Source: Stereum hirsutum FP-91666 SS1 (lineage: Eukaryota; Basidiomycota; Agaricomycetes; Russulales; Stereaceae). From it: a DNA stretch of 64,000 bases. The stretch spans positions 1,467,179 to 1,531,178 of the forward strand of contig NW_006763135.1 in NCBI RefSeq assembly GCF_000264905.1, given 5' to 3'. Below are positions 42,563 to 54,007 of this stretch, piece after piece. Position 1 is the first letter of the stretch; the number at the start of each line of letters is the position of its first letter. Both the position numbers and the translations under genes were made by a program. Below the pieces are notes generated by a model that did no database searches, was not told the DNA's origin, and saw only the letters and a program-made list of their open reading frames with translations.

Positions 42563-45166
42563 ATGACTACAGAATCTCGCGAAATTGGTACTCTCATTGC
42601 AGTCATCCTCAAAGCTGTAAGCACGCGGCCTCATCCTCCCCCACCCCTCGAACAGGATGTACTCATTAGGCGAACGCTGCTTAGAGAAACCTTCCCAATA
42701 AAAGACACATCGGCAAACAGGCCCCTTATTGCACTGTCGTTCACAATGGGGAGACTCGCAGAACGAAGGCCATCAAGCGTGGTGGACAACATCCAGAATG
42801 GGACGAGGAGATCCGCTTCAACATCTATGAGGATGATGAAGATGAAGTAGCCCGTGCCGCCATCGCTGTTGGCTTAGAACCACCAGCCCCGCCACCTAAG
42901 AATGGAAAGGGACCAAAGAAGATCAAAGGAGGGAAAAATCTGGCACTAGCATGCTACGCAGATGATCCCAGGGAACCAGAGCTTATAGGCGAGGCGCTGG
43001 TGGACTTGACTGAGGTTTTGACGAAGGGCGAGACAGATGGTGCGCTCTCATATATATGTATTACTTTTGCATATCTAACCTAATCGCCATATAGAATGGT
43101 TTACTCTCCTTCATAAAGACAAGTACTGTGGCGAGGTCTATTTGGAGTTGACGTTTTGGTCCAATGTCAGTCCTGTTGGCAGCATTAGCGAACTACTTCG
43201 GCTGACCGTCTTCGCAGGAACGTCCTCCAGAGAAGAAGGCTGCCACGAAACAGCATAAACTCAGTAAACAATACGGCGGACCTGGATCCTTCGTACCATT
43301 AGCAGATTCGCCCTATGACGCCGACGGTCGACCTATGTCCGTGTCGGACAGCCAGTTGTCTATAGCCTCTCGGGACTCCGTACCAGCTTCTCTCCGGCCA
43401 TCTGGTCTTAGCTCGAAGATTGATCTTTATGTGCCTCCTTACGAAAGCACAATCCGAGCACGGTCACAACAGCGTGAATCATCTGTCGAGGGCATAGCCA
43501 ACGACTTCGGAGAATTAGGCATCCATCCACCAGGTCATCGTAGAGAAAGCTTTCCGGTATGCATTGCATTCCGCTTGTCACTACTAAATATCTACTCACG
43601 AAACTTCTTCAGCCCATTCATCACGCATACGGACGGTCCACGTCGTCTTCTGGGTCTTACATGACATCTTCTGTCTCATCCTCCCATGCCTATCCGGCGT
43701 CTGAGCATAGTTCGTGGACAGATACAGGACCGCCCTATACGGATGATCGTCCTCTGACGCCGCAACCTCCTGCGCCGCATCGATACCACTCGGATTCTGT
43801 CTCTTCCTCCCGGTCGTACCCTGCGCCTTCGAATTACCAACCACCGTATGAGTCTAATCAAGCGTTGGCACCAAGCTATTCGTATCAGTCTCCCGTACGA
43901 CACAGTCGCTACAGCATACCGGCGTCCTCTTCTGGATTCGTGTCTATGCCTTCTGCATCTTCCTCCTCGAGCTTTTCTTCTCTACCATTCCCATCTTTTG
44001 CATCTGAACCATCTGGACTCGCGCCGCCTCCTGCGCACACCCCAATCCCTCCATCCGGGTATCAAGCACCATACCCACCGCCAACGCCAACGCCAGCCAA
44101 CTACGCGCCGATGCCATCACATACCCCTGTTCCATCATCGTACATGACTGCGCCTCCCACTGCTGCGTATGGACAATACAACGGCTATGCACCCCCTCCA
44201 CCGTCGTCAGCGCCTCCGGGCCATTATCCTCCACCTCCATCAACTTCCCCATTACCACCGCCGCCGCAGTCCGCTCCGCCTCAGTCATACCAAGGCTACC
44301 CTCCTGATGGGTACCAATCACAGGAGCCGCAACCCACGAACCCTCCGATGTCAAATATTCCACCAAGTAGTTCGTCGATGAGCACGAGTACCAGCTCAAG
44401 ACCTCTACCCCAGCCCCAAGGATATGCACACAACGGTCTTCCAGCACCACCACCACCAGTTGCGCCCCAAAACTATGGCTATACGCAACCACCTGGCTCG
44501 CATTATGTTCCTCCACCACCGGGTCCTCCCTCACAGCAACCGAACTATGGCCAGCTCACCCAGCAAAGCCAGTCGAATACACCGCGTGATCCTCTCCCAA
44601 CTCCTCCAGGCCCACCGGGACCTCTACAGCCAGGCTCCTATAGTCCACCACAACAAGGTGGCTCCACGCTGCCTCCTCCGCACGTGTACAACAATGTTCC
44701 ACCACCTCCGCCGCTCCCGCACAATTCGTCATCGTCGTCAATTCCGTCTCAGGGCTACCATCAACAACAATTAACGAATAACGCGCCTACACCTAGTCCA
44801 TCCGGTCCATTGAAGGTGCCGCCTCCGCCGCCTATACCTACGCAGAATTCGGGTCATACGCACCAACGTGTTGTGTCGCACAGGTCAAGCCTACCTTTGC
44901 CCCAACCTCCCGCCGGTTCACAAATCCAGCAGCCCATCTACCAACCCATCCCGCCACCGCCGATGCCCCCAGCGCTTCCAGTTTCCCATTCACAATCGCT
45001 ACCTCAGGTCCCTACCCAGTCATCTATCACTCCCTCTCATAGTGGCTACTCGTTCAACCCGGGACCTCCGCCTCGTCCACCCATGCTCAACGGAGTACCG
45101 CCACCTCCACCGCCCCAACCTCAGAGCCCGTGGGTGACGCAGCCTCAGGCGTATTACCAGCATTGA
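42563..45166 (+). CDS. FIC1: C2 plus polyproline protein, Inn1/Fic1-like cytokinesis factor
   Basis: Model: join(42563..42616, 42685..43039, 43095..43165, 43218..43556, 43613..45166), 790 aa, five exons. Residues 1 to about 160 form a C2 domain: GTLIAVILKARNLPNKRHIG, KQAPYCTVVHNGETRRTKAI, HPEWDEEIRFNIYED, ELIGEALVDLTEVL and YCGEVYLELTFW. The loop acidic residues that bind calcium in classical C2 domains are mostly absent (KQAPYC instead of xSDPY), as in ingression proteins. The remaining ~520 residues are Pro/Ser/Tyr/Gln-rich with many PPPPP and PxxP runs, ready ligands for SH3 domains or profilin. Family knowledge: yeast Inn1 and fission yeast Fic1 bind Cyk3 and Hof1/Cdc15 SH3 domains and couple ring constriction to septum growth. 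A TATATATA element lies 46 bp before the ATG. Confidence 0.85.
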
Positions 45167-45526
45167 AATGACGATTAGAAAAGCATGTGTTTGTATTCTC
45201 AAATTCATTTATTGACCTGCATTCATTCGTCTCGTTTCGTCGTCTCTCCCAAATATGTTCGCCCACCGTACTCATACGCCGTCGTTGACATTGTGCATTA
45301 CTTGACTCAACTGTTGTTTCGTTATCTCCGTCTTCTTGTTCTCGACTCATTGCATACAAACATGGACATTCTCAATGTGATCCCTTGCCCAGCATTAATA
45401 TATTTATTCTTTCCACATAGCACGTAGTCATATATACAGAACAAGCGTGTTGGCGAGGAAAGCGCGATGAGCACGAAAACAGACCGTGTATGATTACGTA
45501 GCGTCTAAAAAAGATGGCCGATTGGC
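45167..45526. other. Convergent 3' region
   Basis: 360 bp between the stop codons of the C2 protein (plus) and the small membrane protein (minus). T-rich on the plus strand; no gene seen. Confidence 0.5.
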
Positions 45527-46134
45527 TCATGGTGGCGTACTGGGTTCCTTCGTAGAAGCTGCCGCCACCAATGCCTCCTGTTCCTTCCTTGTCCTCCATT
45601 TCTCGATCTCTGTCTCGGTGGCCACCATGCCCTTACGTGCAAGATCTAGAGCTGCGGCTCGCCGTATTTCGCCCTCGGTGACTCTCTGACGTCTCTCGAA
45701 TGCAAGAAGGGCATCGTCTGCGTATGTGACGAGACCAAAGACGGTGACTGCAAGGATGAAATAGGTGAGGTCTGAGAGGGTATTCGGCCGACAAAATAGG
45801 AGAGTACGAACATAGAGTTACCGCGAATCCCTTGATGGCGAGTGTCTGGCGCCTGGTTCGTTGGTGGAATTGGAGGGTTCATCGACTGATATAATACACC
45901 CTAGACGATATGAACGCACCGAAATGTGGGGAAGTAATAGTGCGATGCGGTTATCACACCGACGCCCAGTGCGAAGTACCGAGCTGCACCCTTCGTAAAC
46001 GGGTCACAGGTTGAGGCCTCTAATTGTTTTTTTTTAAAAGACAGGGGTACTAAACGCACCATGAGGCCTGCTCTCGTTTGCAACTGGTGTGCATAGTCAA
46101 TGTCCTCCTTCCGACGATTTTGCAAGCGAGACAT
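45527..46134 (-). CDS. Small two-helix membrane protein, unknown family
   Basis: Model: complement(join(45527..45747, 45812..45852, 45920..46017, 46060..46134)), 144 aa. The N-terminus is basic (MSRLQNRRKEDIDYAHQLQT), then a Cys-containing segment, one hydrophobic helix (YFALGVGVITASHYYF), a short basic loop (FRRQTLAIKGF) and a second hydrophobic helix (AVTLFTVFGLVTYADDALL), followed by a charged coiled tail. That hairpin layout resembles small mitochondrial inner-membrane proteins, but I do not recognise the family. The first intron is only 42 nt with a TAGAG acceptor, and the third junction uses a GTTCGT donor chosen because it is the one that keeps phase; those two boundaries are the weak points. 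Confidence 0.6.
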
Positions 46135-48887
46135 CTATCGCTGAAAGTGAGCGCATTTCAGCTATTGCACTGTTATGGAACACTTACTTGTACGGGGCCA
46201 AAAAAGAATGGTGATTGAGGTGGTCAAGTTCGTCAACCCATTCAAGGTATTGAATGGCTCTAAGTGGCCTCAGTGCTTCCGTCTAGCTCCGTTCAGTCAC
46301 AGCCACGACCACTGGAATTCCGAATTGAATGCCGTAGTCAAGACCGTTTGCTCTATAGGACAAGGAAATCTGTAGTAGTAGCGGACGGTGGAAGAGTTGT
46401 TGTGGTTAGTCGTTCGTCAATATTCAATGACGCAGGGCACTGTTTACCTCTGTTAGTCGGATCGGGATCGGGCCCGAGAAGGTGGGTAAAGCCCGTGCGG
46501 CGCCACAGAGTTCTGTGGTTCAACTTTCATCAAACTTTCATTTACTTATGGGATGGCTGTCTCTCGTTCATCTGTTGCTACGAGGAGCGATATCTACCTG
46601 TTTAATATCACACTAGGTATATTCAAAACGGGTTTATCTCTAAAAGACCTGAACAAGCTTCCAACAGGAAGACAAAGGCACTGCATGACATGACCTGTTC
46701 TGTTTCTGCGTCGCCACAGGGCCTGCAGGCTACCATCTCCAATACATCTTTGAGCCTTCGGTAGGCTTCCCTCGCTTGTCTATGTCTCTCAAGTCAAGAG
46801 AATCGACTCAATTGGCCGTCTAGCAATATGATAAGTATAGCGCCATCATACGAGCATGCCTTCGCATATTCTCCTGCCACTGGCGGCCGGAGTTTCAATG
46901 ACCGAATATAGTCCTGCATGGCTGTCACTTCCTTTCAAATAGAACGGCGCATTTGTAGAAACCGTCCGCACACTCGGCGCGTGTGCGTCCAATGTACGTC
47001 AACTGTCTTCCTATTGTCCGTTCTTTTCAGCGTTAAAAGCACGCCGTTCGTGCTCCCCGCAATCGATGTTGATTATCTTCACCTGATCTTCTCCTATGCA
47101 TTGACCATGATGCCCGGCAAGTACTTATACGCCCCGCCCGCACCTGTCGTGCACTCTCTCGCTTTTCATACTGCGAAAGTGGAAGAACCATGGATTGTTC
47201 TTTGCAAGTGAAGATTCCGACGTGCCAGGGACAATTGCTCCCTTTGCACCACTTTCTTGCCCGAGTGTGCATGACATACAGCTGTCTCTTTACGTCTGCT
47301 CGAAGGACTTTCGCTGCCTATCGCATATCCACAACTTTGCCGTCGGAGATCATCGATCAGGCCTTGAGATTCGAGCGAGGACGACCGCCCTAGATCATCT
47401 CGTTGTGAGAGCCTCCACACCTGCGTAGAGACCATTCTCAACCCGTGACCGTTGTCCGTCGCGATTATAGAAGTACCTCATTGCTATCCGCCGTTCTGCT
47501 GTGCCCAAACCGCACTATGAATGCTCCGAAGAATGGTCTTGGAGGCTTCAACTCGCTCAATTACTATCCGCCTGGCCACCGTGCCCTCTTCGCCTAACGA
47601 GAGCGCTGGCAAGAATACACATGCTTGTAATAGTCCCTCGCAGCAGCGTAGATCTTATCTACCTTTCTCTTCCCCGCTATGGGATATCCAGCACATCGTT
47701 ATGGCTGGGTATACACACCCTGAAACTCCATAAATGAGCGTTTCAACTGTGGTTAATCCGACCATACGTCACCAATCGTGCGTCTAAACGAGCTTCAGAG
47801 AGCTCACACGAAGCACGCCGCCATGAGTTTCCTTGCCGCTCAATCGCCGCAGCCCTCAAACCAACCATGCCTCTCACAAACGAGCATCTCGCAAACTCCG
47901 ACCTCCGAACTACCTTCCATCTAGATCATCTCAACAGAAGAATAGTGGATACGACATGTGCAATAGGTTCCATCCAGGCAGGCAGAAGAGGCATGTCGCA
48001 CATCGACCCAGTCGACTGATTGACAAGGCTACTTACCCTCAGTTTGTGGGGCCAACATCCCCTCCCCACCTCGAGCCCTCCTCGCCCAAGTGTGAATTAA
48101 AAACAAGCCTGAAAAGGGCCGCAAGCCTTTTGTTATCGCTCACAGGCGATATGGAGAGGGCTTGTTCTGCTAGGACTGTATCGAGAAAAGACAATGCCGC
48201 CTTTATTTGGTCATGGCGTACCTGCATGCAACACGCCGTTCAGGCGTGTCTTATGTCTAAGAAATTGGCACAAGCCGTAGATGATCCGAGAGGGTGACCG
48301 GGCCTGAGAGTGATAGTTGTTCTGTCACCGCCACGAGATTAGATCTCTCTCAGAGCGTGAGTCTGTTTGTCGCTAGCTAACGGTGTATTCCCTGTGGCGA
48401 AAGGAACTGAAGCACCTTACACGGACGGGCTGTCTTCAGAAGCGTCGACGAGCGGCTGGAAGTAACACTCTCGATTTCTCCGTGCAACCCACGATAGAGC
48501 ATTTGCAAAGGCTACACCGATAGCGCCGCGATCATGCAAAACGGACTCTGCGAGGCGCTTTCATGATACTCGGGTGCTCGGACGATGGAGCGAGAAGCCG
48601 ATGGATGCTGCGAGGACGCTGTAGGAAATGGACTCTGGATACAGTGCTTAACGCACAAGACCTGTCTTCCGATTCACCGCAACAGACACAATTATTTTAA
48701 AGTCGGATCTCATGCATGCAGGCCTTGCTGACCGGGAAGACACGGGTCTCACACCAGGACGTTCCAAAGCCCGATCACGGGTCATTATCATGAGATCCAT
48801 CCATGTATATTCTACAAAGCATGACGCAGAACGTTTCGGTCCGTATGAAGCACGTTGAAAGCAAACGAAAGCGACGGAGCAATTACC
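46135..48887. other. Gene-poor region, 2.75 kb
   Basis: Only short ORFs (up to about 154 codons, 47833-48297 plus) with no recognisable motif or conserved composition. No terminal inverted repeats, LTRs or tRNA seen. Either intergenic DNA, or remnants of a mobile element too decayed to recognise, or exons too short for me to join. Confidence 0.4.
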
Positions 48888-51179
48888 TTAGTCGCTCTTG
48901 GTCCAACCGCCGAGCTCGATGGCGAAGGCGACAGCGAGCTTAGAGAACTCAAGCATGTGAGTGAAGCTGAATTCGTCGGAAACGTCGATGCGGCTACAAT
49001 GCTACGATGAGCACCTACAAGAGGAGATGGTACATCAAGGAACTTACTCGTTAGCCGAGTGGATGTTCTTGTTCGAGTTCTCAAAGGTGCTCTCTATAGA
49101 ATAAGGTAAATCACAGTGACAAAGCAAACGGTGGACGATCACGAACCGATGGTGAAGGAGCTGGGGTATCCTGCCTTACCCCATGAGGCACTAGACAAAA
49201 AGCATTATCAAGCTATGATTATACGCCTTGATAACATGCACATACTGGTCACTGCAAGCATATCCACCTGGACCAAGTAATGAACGATTAGTGGAAATAC
49301 TGGCGTGAGAAAAATATAGAACTGACATTTGGTCTGTAGGACGGGGTGGCGTCAGAACAAAATTAAAAACATATGTTATAGGCGAAGCGCACCTCGACGT
49401 AAGGGATCTCCAGGTACGAATCAACCAACTTCTTGTTGAAATCGGTCAAGCTAGAGAGAGAAGATCATCGCTCAGTCTATGTTCTACTGGATCGAATTTG
49501 AACTCCGCTGACCCCGAATCAACATAGTCAGTGATGATCCCCACTTCCTCTTTGGTACCGCGCTTGACCCACGCCGTCATGTCGAACTGGACAAATATAT
49601 GTCTATCAGAAGGAGGAGCCTTGTCCTTGGGTGATAGCAGTAAGGCTTCGCACCTGACTCTGAGCGATCACATTAGCGGACCGCGCTTCGTAGTCTTTGG
49701 CGACAGCTTGGGATCCAAGAAGTCCACCTTCCTGTTTAAATGAAATCGTTCTCAGCGCTTCAGATCGGGAGCTGGGTTAGAGGGAGAAAGTGAAGGTGGG
49801 AATCAATACCTCGGCTGAATACCAGTGGAACTCAACGTGTTGCACGGGACGGAAGTCCGAAGTGATCAAAGCCCGATAGGCCTCGAGAATCGTGACTGTT
49901 CCAGAGCCTAAAACATATCTGGATGAAGAATGGATGTAGGATGAAAAGAACAAGATGAATCACCATCATCATCTGCACCTAATGCAGGAAGAAAAGTCAG
50001 TAATCGGAATCAGAGTTGAAAATGGAGAGCACCTGCTTACCCGGGGCAGGCAAGAAGGGCCACATATTGGTGCTGCGATACCGTAAGTGACCTGTGAAAT
50101 GTACCCGATCGAAGAGAGCGTACCTGTCCTGGTGAGCTGAAGGAGATAGACCATTTATCAACCCAACGAATATTAATATTCATTGAAAAAAACCTACCAG
50201 AGATGATGACGATACCCTCATCGACCGGAGCAGAGCCATTGATACGGACAATCTGAGACGACAAGATGAGTATTAGGTAAACCAGGACAACACTGAGCTG
50301 ACTGACGATGGAGTTCTGGCCCCAAGAATGAGAGAACTCAGTCTGGGTAATGAGATTCTGAAGGCTCTCGGGAGCACTAGCTTCGGTTATCTAAACTCTC
50401 GTTTAGCAACATAGAGAACGTTTCTGAGATGAAGGACGTGCCTTCGATATCTTCGAAGCTAGCCATTGTTGGCTTTGTCGACCCGTCTTTAAACCCCACT
50501 TCAGTAACTTATACATCTGGACGAGAAAGATCAGATGGTCGTACGTCACTGCGATAATCTACGGAGCGCATCAGCATGTATTGATTGCCGCAAAGAAGGA
50601 AGTGATATACATCTGGTACGGAAACTGGAGAACTTCTCAAGGTTCTCGATAGGCCCGTCGGTCGAAAGAGTCTTCAAGACGCCCTTGACCTGTTCGGTGG
50701 CGTTCGGGGTAGGGAAGCCTAATAAGACGTGTTATTAAGTAGGAACAACGTTCAAAGACAACGGCATGCGCACTCTGTTGCACCCGGAGACGAGCAGAAG
50801 AGCCTAAGTCGGGGGCATCGGTGCTACAACGCAGTTATGCATAAATAGTTGAGAATGGAGAACGAAGGGCACATGAGTTGTCACTGACATATCAAAGAAC
50901 TTGAGCCCCTGTGCCTTGGTTTCAATCTGAATACGGAACGAGGGGCCGTTCAGTCAGTTGTGAGGGTACATGACCAGACATAATGCTCGCCTTATCCAAC
51001 TCCGTCATCCAAACAGGAGGCTGGCCCTCCATTTGGACGAGCCTGCGGCTGCTGAGGTCGATGTCAAAGCCGTCGACATGGAAATCAGCATCTATAGGCT
51101 CATTCACAAGCAACGGAGACTGAGCTGGAATCGCGGCGACAGCACAGGCAAGAGAAACAAAGGCGAGTATGGACTTCAT
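48888..51179 (-). CDS. Secreted M28 zinc aminopeptidase (leucine aminopeptidase type)
   Basis: Model: complement(join(48888..48993, 49048..49093, 49147..49190, 49246..49267, 49327..49333, 49393..49450, 49513..49586, 49654..49731, 49810..49907, 49964..49978, 50041..50072, 50124..50136, 50198..50252, 50307..50390, 50442..50486, 50545..50558, 50611..50718, 50774..50823, 50889..50926, 50991..51179)), 391 aa, 20 exons; phases agree throughout. Signal peptide (MKSILAFVSLACAVAAIPAQ), propeptide, then the M28 core: TRYYRSDTGRQSQQWL, IIISAHQDSTN (zinc His), APGADDDGSGT (bridging Asp), FHWYSAEEGGLLGS (catalytic Glu and ligand), KCGYACSDHASW and the final FTHMLEF (zinc His). Family knowledge: extracellular enzymes that remove N-terminal residues from peptides. 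Exons of 7, 13, 14 and 15 nt occur. Two introns have GC donors (AAG|GCGAGC and AAG|GCACGT). Divergent from uL11m with 136 bp between starts. Confidence 0.92.
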
Positions 51180-51315
51180 GGTGGTTACGAACAGGAGCCA
51201 GCAACGAGCAGGCAGCCTGAGCTCGCCGCGCGAGGACGCGTCGGCGCGCACGTGACGAGCGTCGCGTCGGACGTAAGAATTAGCGAGCGCTTGTGGAGGT
51301 CAACAGCAACGACGA
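51180..51315. promoter_or_regulatory. Very short shared promoter of aminopeptidase and uL11m
   Basis: 136 bp between divergent ATGs. It is GC-rich with several CpG-containing repeats of cgtcggcgcg type near 51240. No TATA seen. Confidence 0.55.
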
Positions 51316-51819
51316 TGTCGAAGGGTGCGGCGAACGTAAAGGCGCAGGTCGTGGTGCGTCCCGTCCCATACTTCCAGCCGGCCGCTCTCTAATCCCAATA
51401 TTGGCTGTCAGCGCATTCTCATCGCTGCGGGAAAGGCTGCCCCAACGCCTCCTGTGGGTCCTGCTCTTGGTGCTCGTGGTGTAAAGTCGATGGACTTCTG
51501 CAAAGAGTTCAACGCACGAACGGCCCACCTTCAACCTGGTATCCCGACCCCCACCCTCATTACCATACAGCCCGACCGAACCTTCTCTTTCGTCACAAAA
51601 ACTCCGCCCGTCTCCTACTTCCTTAAACAAGCTGCCGGAGTTGAGAAGGGCACTAGCCGTCCCGGTCACGACATAGTCGGCACAGTCAGTCTCAAGCATG
51701 TGTATGAGATCGCAAAAATAAAGGCTACCGACCAACATCTCCAGCACCTCCCGCTGGAGGCTATCGCGAGCACTGTCGTTGGTTCAGCCCGTACTCTGGG
51801 TCTACAGGTCGTCCCATAA
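51316..51819 (+). CDS. uL11m: Mitochondrial large-subunit ribosomal protein uL11m
   Basis: Model: join(51316..51354, 51412..51819), 148 aa. Exon 1 gives MSKGAANVKAQVV and splices into RILIAAGKAAPTPPVGPALG, the N-terminal L11 domain that contacts the GTPase-associated centre. SMDFCKEFNARTAH, FVTKTPPVSYFLKQAAG and the C-terminal RNA-binding segment (VYEIAKIKATDQHLQHLPLE, VGSARTLGLQV) follow. Length is normal for a mitochondrial L11 without a long presequence. The donor is GTGCGT at 51355; an in-frame alternative at GTCGTG six bases earlier would drop two valines. Confidence 0.95.
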
Positions 51820-53085
51820 TTTGTTCGCACTCCCTTCTATTGTGCGTCATTTGATCCCGCTCTTCGCAAATCGATTACAGGCTCACATATCTTTGTTCTT
51901 TCGGTCACGCAGCATCTTTCCCTTCGAGGACGCACTTTCGTGGGGCACCTTGACTCTTTCTGTCTTTAGGCTAGTCTGTACATATGGTTCACAGTAATTT
52001 CAGGTGTGTGCGGTATTGCCAGGCTCCAAGGCTCGTGGATGATCGCCAGCAGGATTGCAAGGGTCGGCCGTCGAGTCGGCCGTCGTATCGTCTCATTGGA
52101 CTCGTCCGTCATTGCACAACATATCCTCGAGCCCGTTCTTTGAAATGTTGGCCGAAGAATGGCAGAGATCGCTCAATTTCCTTAGATCAAGATGATCGAT
52201 TTGGTGGGTTTCAAAATTAAGCTTTTTCGTGACCTCGAGGCAGATGCGAGTACTGATGTCGAGCTCTGTCTCCTCTTTGCTAACCATTTTTCCGTGAGGG
52301 TGCTGCCTTTTTTTGCTCCCGTCCTCTACCCTCTGCTGACAGCGGACAGCCTGTGGCATGTATTTGTCAACGCAGCACCGGGCTTCAGAGCCGGGTCCAA
52401 CCTACCCGTGGGCGAGCAAACAGCACCTTCCCTTATCGCTACCCGCTGCGTTGTGGAATGTGCTTCCCGCCACGCCGTTTACACGCACTGTCCAGGTGAG
52501 ACGCAAACCGGGGGCATCGAGGGGCCACCTCCAAAATGTCGCTCCTGAAATTCCAAATTCAGGCGCTTCCACACCGCGTGGGGCATTGTCGATGGGCACC
52601 TCTCGCCTCCCCTTATTTCTCGATTGACCTGCTTGCGGATATATCCGTGCTTGTACTTTTGCGTGTTGCGGGATCTGGTGGGAGCTCGCGCCCATCGACT
52701 TCTCCGGCCTTTTATGTTTTGTTTTCCTTCTTTGACTCCATCCTTCACACCTGGAGGAGATTTTGAGCGCTTAGTTCTCCCTCGTGTCGTTGTCCGATCG
52801 AGCTGACCTCGACCTGGAGATGCCATCCGGATCCCTCCTCCGTTGAACAAGGCCTCCACGAAAACTTCGTCAAGGGCCACCTTCTCGTGCCGACACGCAG
52901 CGTTGCGTCCTCCTTTATCTGTCACCCCACGTTCACGTTCCCGATCGAACATTCACCATCAGGTGAAAACCAGAATGCCATCCCGGTCGCGGTATAAATG
53001 CGGGCTCGTTGTCTTGGACTAAGCAGCCCAAGCCCCCATCGGCCTCACCTCCCTCGACTCTTACCTGCCACTTCCGTCCGCCGTC
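51820..53085. other. Intergenic region before the DUF6593 gene
   Basis: 1.27 kb. A 157-codon Arg/Gly-rich minus-strand ORF (52479-52952) has no motif and is treated as chance. The right part is pyrimidine-rich and likely holds the DUF6593 promoter. Confidence 0.45.
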
Positions 53086-54007
53086 ATGTCTGCTGGTGCC
53101 AACGACGTTTTGTCCTGGACTGCTCAGGACCCCCGTCAGAGCCAACTCTTCAGCTCCTGGGGTGTGGTATACCGCTTCCATGTATGTCCTCCTTTACCCA
53201 AATCTACGTCGTTTCCCCCAGCGTATAAACTCTCGTGTTCGTAGACGGAAACAAATGGACAGGGCGTCAGCGTCACCACCGTGTGGCGAGCAATTCGTGC
53301 GAACAAAGAGGACCGTGTTGCCAAACTCGAATGGGCGCCCAACGGAGGTCTAGGACGCGCCGTCATCGGAAAGGTCTTGCTTTATTCTCGTTGAAACTCT
53401 ATTATCAGCTGTTCTGACCCGAGTGCTTTGTCCACAGAATACCCTACCTATGGGTGACCTTGTCCGTAGAGAGCCACGCATCCCTGTATGTTTCTACCGC
53501 ATTCGACACCATCTCCTTTTGACTTAAGCATCACCCACGCCTGCTCCCCCACTCCCCCACATTCTTCTTCCGTTCTCAGGACTGCAGAGTTTTCAACGGC
53601 CCGGACGGGTTCTTGTATCGTTGGAGGCCTAGTACAAATAATTCGGACACTGTGGTGAGTTTTCTGACTTCCGCTGTGGGAACTGAGAAGACTGGCCTTC
53701 GGATGTGGCGTCGACTTCTAATCTATACCCCTGCTATCGCCACCAGCTGCAAGACCCCAACGGCAGTATCATTGCTTTCATCCGCCCCACTCGACCTGTT
53801 TCATACCCCGGTTTCGGCGACGTTTACGCAGAGTTACACTACGTCCGTTCTGCAGGTGCAGGTGTTGTGGTACGCCTCATGTTCCATCGTTTGTCGTCAT
53901 CACCCTCGCTTATCGTCTGCCCCGTGCCGCAGATGCATCCACCACTCATGGACACAGTCACCGTCACGGCCATGCTCTACCGATTCGCCCAGATGTACAA
54001 CCTATGA
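53086..54007 (+). CDS. DUF6593-type protein
   Basis: Model: join(53086..53181, 53245..53373, 53438..53485, 53580..53654, 53747..53869, 53933..54007), 181 aa, six exons, every intron phase 0. The product reads as a compact beta-rich domain: WGVVYRFHTETNGQGVSVTT, VAKLEWAPNGGLGRAVIGK, CRVFNGPDGFLYRWRPS, LQDPNGSIIAFIRPTRPVSY and a C-terminal TVTVTAMLYRFAQMYNL. This matches the general pattern of DUF6593 proteins, which are expanded in Agaricomycetes and have no known biochemical role. No signal peptide or membrane helix. Exon lengths are all multiples of three, so any internal exon could be skipped without frameshift. Confidence 0.78.

Noticed and set aside
42391..42850. Frame-shifted ORFs over the first exons of the C2 protein
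   Set aside because: They read through the first intron out of frame; the spliced C2 domain explains the segment.
52479..52952. 157-codon Arg/Gly-rich minus-strand ORF
   Set aside because: No recognisable motif, no splice context, composition fits chance in GC-rich antisense; not supported as a gene.
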